From positions 1-49,000 of the forward strand of contig URPH01000023.1 of the NCBI GenBank assembly GCA_900549665.1: a DNA stretch of 49,000 nucleotides, given 5' to 3'. Of this stretch, positions 46,401 through 49,000 are shown in pieces. Position numbers and translations under genes: made by a program. This DNA comes from an uncultured Lachnospiraceae bacterium (lineage in GTDB: Bacteria > Bacillota > Clostridia > Lachnospirales > Lachnospiraceae). Every line of letters starts with the position of its first letter. Positions within the stretch are counted from its first letter, which is position 1. A model generated the notes under the pieces. The model was given only the letters and a program-made list of their open reading frames with translations. It made no database searches and was not told where the DNA came from.

Positions 46401-46649
46401 TTCCTTTTCCAGGTTGTTCCAGTATTAAGGGAATACTACAATGACGGAATTCTTATGGATGATGTATATGGTAAAGAACCTACAGAGTATGAAAACGCAT
46501 GTATTCAGGATATTCGTAAAATGATTGAGGTATCTGATATGGATAAACTTGAAAGCATGTATGAGGAACTACTTTCTAAACTGGCAAGTGAAGAGATAAG
46601 AACTGGAATTAGAACTGCTTTATTGGAGAAGAATGTTCTTCCGGAATAA
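43458..46649 (+). CDS. McrB-like AAA+ restriction motor with two AAA modules (R1.LlaJI-like)
   Basis: 1063 residues. The C-terminal module is canonical McrB: GPPGTSKT at 693-700, DEINRAN from 841 and MNTADKS from 890, followed by RRRF. The N-terminal module has GPPGSGKT at 13-20, but its Walker B reads LDDIHRVN (D124-D125 where McrB has DE) and MNTLRPDFPID in place of MNTADKS. A middle helical segment (about 200-650) may bind DNA. McrB proteins hydrolyse GTP to translocate or loop DNA with a McrC nuclease partner, encoded next. Overlaps the second methyltransferase by 11 nt. Confidence 0.9.
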   Translation: MANNFMNNRIFVGPPGSGKTYGAKYEVVKTIWNLMDEEERNKKESRYYNPKNFCEDAFLYVERNYHPGIRLASLHEGMTTSDLIEGLSVETSDGVTVFANSDKMVLNLLDEMKKDDKPGFLILDDIHRVNIVGALGELLFAFSHRGETVTLSTGRKICVPENLYVYFTMNTLRPDFPIDSSIFEGFQTTYMNSDLKRLDKAVDEGYYRSAYYNIDSEIVDQLIEIQKEYREIVAESKSSGVVIEKANTVEKIFDIDMGCMFSSFQAQLFLDDTFPVTWEKRADIQIKFRKKYNDVTDQFCKKLNEAYEQYSKFYSIETLKLLDQFKHKVREEYLYYNGYLDYIAPEYYQDKTKYEIGYTYFLPGHGFSMWNAFELLQNKIRAQVIPLLKQYGNDGIIVGCRLPDVQRTATSFTREISDVGEEKIEIITNDEYRDIFSDLYGGKKSTKDVKNPMNRSQPYNPTYGVLFEIVFDMIKHPLINTWRLMDLLCRNKEIYFKRDVTGLYEGCVLALSKLSDKIITAGTDNTKGNQSLTSYKRDLHAFYYKGQKYVLLSKIGLDNNDSNKSVDSCRLSAAVTSRYHNLYPIVKVLVYEYLRIFRDNLKEMLMETTDLAEAIKIKNDIQMVEQDLIFIDSVQWHGTDPDVRRWNLLDDIKNLLTWKKMINDSLKGAYKIMDDRYQSVMNSTGIHQMILQGPPGTSKTYGVKEFLALQAGLITTNGESWDEDALNARQLCTEDDEYLLPTEGLPENNNVYWDIIQFHPSYTYEDFVRGISVSASDTNTIEITGDVLEGNTAKYSIRMKQPTPVMYKTVNRTLGKMARIARDNYNQENPENSPKFYLVIDEINRANLATVFGELIYALEYRDSEVATPYAVDKDTRLQIPSNLYIIGTMNTADKSIASIDYAIRRRFLFFPVLPDIKVVYETVKDNWNDSAELQLFYIIEKMFESYMNSDDYNRNDVQIGHTYFLRKAEESIAKEQMRNRFLFQVVPVLREYYNDGILMDDVYGKEPTEYENACIQDIRKMIEVSDMDKLESMYEELLSKLASEEIRTGIRTALLEKNVLPE

Positions 46650-46664
46650 GCGAGGGAGGATGCC

Positions 46665-48107
46665 ATGAAATCAAAGGTTAAGCTGATTTCAGGTCTGAAA
46701 GACTGGAATCGTGATTATGAAAAGTTAATACCTAAAGGTGCATCCGCTGCCAAGAGTATGCATGGTGTCATTCCTGACGAAATGGGTTTATATATTGATG
46801 AAAAGGGATATTATCATACTTCTGGTTATGTAGGGGTTGGTTGGCTGAAAGATTATCAGGGAAAAACAATGGTTGATCCGGTTTCTGGTGAGAAACTTGC
46901 ATTGATGATTATTCCAAGGTTTTCTTTGAATCCATGGGAAATGCTCATTAAGGTTATGAATGATCCAGAGTATGAATTGTATGCATCGGGATCTAATGGG
47001 GATTTTTTTGAAGTACATACAAGTGAAGAATTAGTCCCTGTACCGAATACCGAAACCGGCGGAGAGTTACTTGCAGCAATATCATTTGTTAAAGAATGTG
47101 AAAAGATTTGTAAGAAGCATATTCGGCAGGCCATGGATTTTAAAGAAGAAAACTTCAATGGAAAAATTGTGGGAAATATTCAAGTGGCAAAACATATTAA
47201 GCAGAATGTTAGTCAGGCAAGAGAAGACAGGATATTCTGCAAATATCCCATATTTACAGTGGATACTCTTGAAAACAGAATTATGAAGGCAGCGCTAATC
47301 AAAGCAAAGAAGGTTTTCAGAAATAACGGAATCGCAGTTAAGGAAATAGGAAGAATTTATAGTTACTGCGAAAATTCGTTAAAGGCTGTTCGAACAGTAA
47401 GTATTTCCAAGAGTGATTTTAATAGAGTCAATACAACAGGATTTAACTCTTGTTATAAATGCGTAATGGAGTTGGCAAAAACCATATTACAGGGTACCGG
47501 AGTTAATGATTTGGTTGGAAAAAAAACTGATGAAATTAGATATGTTATTCCATATACTATTAATATGGAAAGCCTTTTTGAATTCTATGTCAGGGCTGCT
47601 TTGAAGGAGTATCTTAGGAAAGATTCTGAATCATACATTATATTGGATGAATATAGAATGTCGCAGAAGAATCCATTACTTACATTAAAAGACTCAGACC
47701 AACAGGCGTATTTGATGAGTCACTATGTGCCGGATATTGCGTTGATAGATCAATCAGATGGTGAAAGTAAATATATCGCTGTATTTGATGTAAAGTATCA
47801 AAACAGTATGAATACGGTGTATAGCGAAACAAGAAGACATAATTCACACCAGTTACTGTTCTATACACTTTTACTAAATGTAAAAAGATGTGGATTTATT
47901 TTTCCAAAACAGCGGAAGGATGAAAAGTTGGGGGATTTGGAAATGTATGAATTGAATATCCAGTCAGGCGATGCAATGGATCTTAGTAATCGAGAATATA
48001 CTCAATGGTCTACTGAGTTTGCATCCACATCAAACAACAGATTGGCGGAGAGAATCATGCATTATGTTAAGGGAATTAATTCAGCAGTAAAACCTGATAC
48101 GAATTAA
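46665..48107 (+). CDS. McrC/LlaJI-family restriction nuclease (PD-(D/E)xK)
   Basis: 480 residues. The C-terminal nuclease has PD at 356-357 and FDVK with D375 and K377, followed by a basic segment, the McrC/LlaJI pattern. The N-terminal ~150 residues (GYVGVGWLKDY, MIIPRFSLNPWEML) and a helical middle probably contact the AAA+ partner. It should supply the DNA cut for the system. A GGGAGG ribosome site lies 15 nt after the McrB-like stop. The downstream vsr remnant fits a C5-methylating locus. Confidence 0.88.
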   Translation: MKSKVKLISGLKDWNRDYEKLIPKGASAAKSMHGVIPDEMGLYIDEKGYYHTSGYVGVGWLKDYQGKTMVDPVSGEKLALMIIPRFSLNPWEMLIKVMNDPEYELYASGSNGDFFEVHTSEELVPVPNTETGGELLAAISFVKECEKICKKHIRQAMDFKEENFNGKIVGNIQVAKHIKQNVSQAREDRIFCKYPIFTVDTLENRIMKAALIKAKKVFRNNGIAVKEIGRIYSYCENSLKAVRTVSISKSDFNRVNTTGFNSCYKCVMELAKTILQGTGVNDLVGKKTDEIRYVIPYTINMESLFEFYVRAALKEYLRKDSESYIILDEYRMSQKNPLLTLKDSDQQAYLMSHYVPDIALIDQSDGESKYIAVFDVKYQNSMNTVYSETRRHNSHQLLFYTLLLNVKRCGFIFPKQRKDEKLGDLEMYELNIQSGDAMDLSNREYTQWSTEFASTSNNRLAERIMHYVKGINSAVKPDTN

Positions 48108-48131
48108 TATTTATTCATTTGGGGGATTGGG

Positions 48132-48302
48132 ATGGAGGATGTATTAATATCTGAGCAGCGTAGAAAAAATATGCAGCACATCAAGTCTAATGATACAAAG
48201 ACAGAGGTCATTCTTAGGAAGGCTTTGTGGGCGAGAGGTTATCGGTATCGTAAGAATTACAAGGCTCTTCCAGGAAAGCCAGACATTGTATTGATTAAGT
48301 AA
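48132..48302 (+). pseudogene. Truncated very-short-patch-repair endonuclease (Vsr) N-terminus
   Basis: 56 residues are left of a normally ~140-residue Vsr. The diagnostic N-terminal region is intact: RRKNMQHIKSNDTKTEVILR, then YRYRKNYKALPGKPDIVL. The family continues with the FVHGCFWHGH metal site, which is missing. The frame ends at TAA (48300-48302), directly followed in the same frame by recombinase sequence, so the 3' part was replaced. Vsr repairs T:G mismatches left by deamination of 5-methylcytosine and often accompanies C5 methyltransferases. Confidence 0.92.
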
Positions 48303-48305
48303 AAG

Positions 48306-48761
48306 ATGCTTATCAGACAGATGCGTGGCTCTGTAAGGGAAAAGAATCTAATTGATAAATATATTGGTCGGATAAATTATCTGTCACAGGAACTGAAAAA
48401 GATTAATGGCAAGAGAGAGACTTTGTTTGAAAATTTTGCAGAGGGTATTTTGGATGATGCTGAATATCAGTTGGCCAAGAAGAAATATGATGCTGAAGCC
48501 GCTGATATTGAAAAGAAACTTACGGCAGAAAAAGTAAAGAAAACACAACTGGACGATGTTTTGTCGTTGAGTAATGAGTGGCTTAAGGCAATTCATCAAG
48601 CTGAAAATGTTTCTGAACTTGATGCTAGGGTGGTAAAACACTTGGTCAGCTTGGTAAAGATATTTGATGACACCCGTGTAGAGGTACAACTGAACTTTGG
48701 TGAACAGAGAAATATTCTTAATCAGATAGTATCTGAAATGGCAGGTGATGGTCATGAGTAA
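48306..48761 (+). pseudogene. Large serine recombinase, C-terminal fragment
   Basis: About 150 residues: the coiled-coil and tail region of a large serine recombinase, with RRETLFENF-type coil (KRETLFENFAEG), a Glu/Lys-rich heptad stretch and the terminal VEVQLNFGEQ motif. The resolvase catalytic domain and zinc ribbon are missing from its 5' side, where the vsr relic joins. Its stop overlaps the start of the next recombinase by 8 nt, the arrangement of tandem recombinases in clostridial integrative elements. Confidence 0.85.
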
Positions 48762-48966
48762 ATGGGTAATCGGTAAATATATTCGTCTGTCGCAGGCTGA
48801 TCAGGATTTGATGAAAAAAGAAAATAAATCCGAGAGTGAGAGTATATCACACCAGAAGGCTCTGATTCAGAATTTTATAAATGGGAATGAAGAACTTTGC
48901 GGTTCAGAACAGTATGAGTTTTTTGATGATGGTTATTCCGGCACCAATTTTGTTGAGGTAAGATAA
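48754..48966 (+). pseudogene. Second serine recombinase, N-terminal part, interrupted
   Basis: 70 residues of a resolvase-type domain: GKYIRLSQAD at the start, ISHQKALIQNFI, then FFDDGYSGTNFVE, where the family normally continues into a catalytic RPxF segment. Instead the frame ends VR-stop at 48964-48966, at the left arm of an inverted repeat. The ATG at 48754 has an AGG 8 nt upstream and overlaps the fragment before by 8 nt. The rest of the gene may resume beyond the inserted sequence, outside the window. Confidence 0.8.
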
Positions 48967-49000
48967 CGATACCTTTTTTGCAGAGGGTGTTATCTTACCT
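48956..49000. repeat. 12-bp inverted repeat at the point where the recombinase is broken
   Basis: AGGTAAGATAAC (48956-48967) pairs perfectly with GTTATCTTACCT (48989-49000), with a T-rich centre. It begins exactly where the recombinase reading frame is lost. It could be the end of an inserted element or a small self-contained insertion; the window stops at the right arm. Confidence 0.75.

Noticed and set aside
43458..48107. Stand-alone methyl-dependent McrBC (type IV)
   Set aside because: The pair sits in one overlapping operon with two C5 methyltransferases and a controller, which fits a LlaJI-like modification-dependent protection system better.

Overview
The window looks like a chromosome segment from a Gram-positive anaerobe of the class Clostridia, most likely family Lachnospiraceae. 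The grounds are a CIRCE-controlled htpG whose protein carries long acidic insertions, a MecA/GreA/ArgS cluster, a QueH-type queuosine enzyme, strong AGGAGG-like ribosome sites, consensus sigma-A promoters, and clostridial-type tandem large serine recombinases. I cannot name the genus from the sequence alone.

Positions 1-32490 are mostly ordinary chromosome. In order they hold: an AT-rich tandem repeat; a PrsA-type foldase lipoprotein; CIRCE-htpG; a VanZ-like membrane protein; an operon with a repeat-rich acidic protein, a TetR regulator and two AstE/aspartoacylase-family paralogues (the second has lost its metal and catalytic residues); a leftward MoxR-DUF58-transglutaminase operon; carAB; a membrane EAL phosphodiesterase with a dead GGDEF domain; queH; argS-mecA-greA; ispF with a cysteine-rich tail; a Ktr/Trk potassium pair; an inositol-phosphatase-family enzyme; an anchored Asp-box protein; a PBECR4-like protein; and recQ. 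The last two diverge from a shared inverted repeat that carries back-to-back -35 boxes.

Positions 32491-49000 are an AT-rich accessory defence island. It begins with a candidate structured RNA (consensus promoter, intrinsic terminator) and an hsdR relic lacking its N-terminus and carrying a one-base frameshift. Next is a two-gene unit: a 219-residue protein of unknown family overlapping a 1472-residue protein with a Cap4/DUF4297-like nuclease domain, a STAND-type NTPase and a long helical C-terminus. This resembles Avs antiviral ATPases in layout and is the best candidate here for a little-described system. A decayed IS200-type element follows.

Then comes a complete LlaJI/BsuMI-like restriction-modification operon: a small XRE regulator, two overlapping cytosine-5 methyltransferases, a McrB-like protein with two AAA+ modules, and a McrC/LlaJI-like PD-(D/E)xK nuclease. 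A perfect 30-bp palindrome overlaps the -35 box of the regulator promoter and is probably its operator. A truncated vsr gene follows, cut off by pieces of two large serine recombinases. The second recombinase is itself interrupted at the right edge by a sequence ending in a 12-bp inverted repeat. The debris on both sides shows that the island has been repeatedly rearranged by mobile elements.
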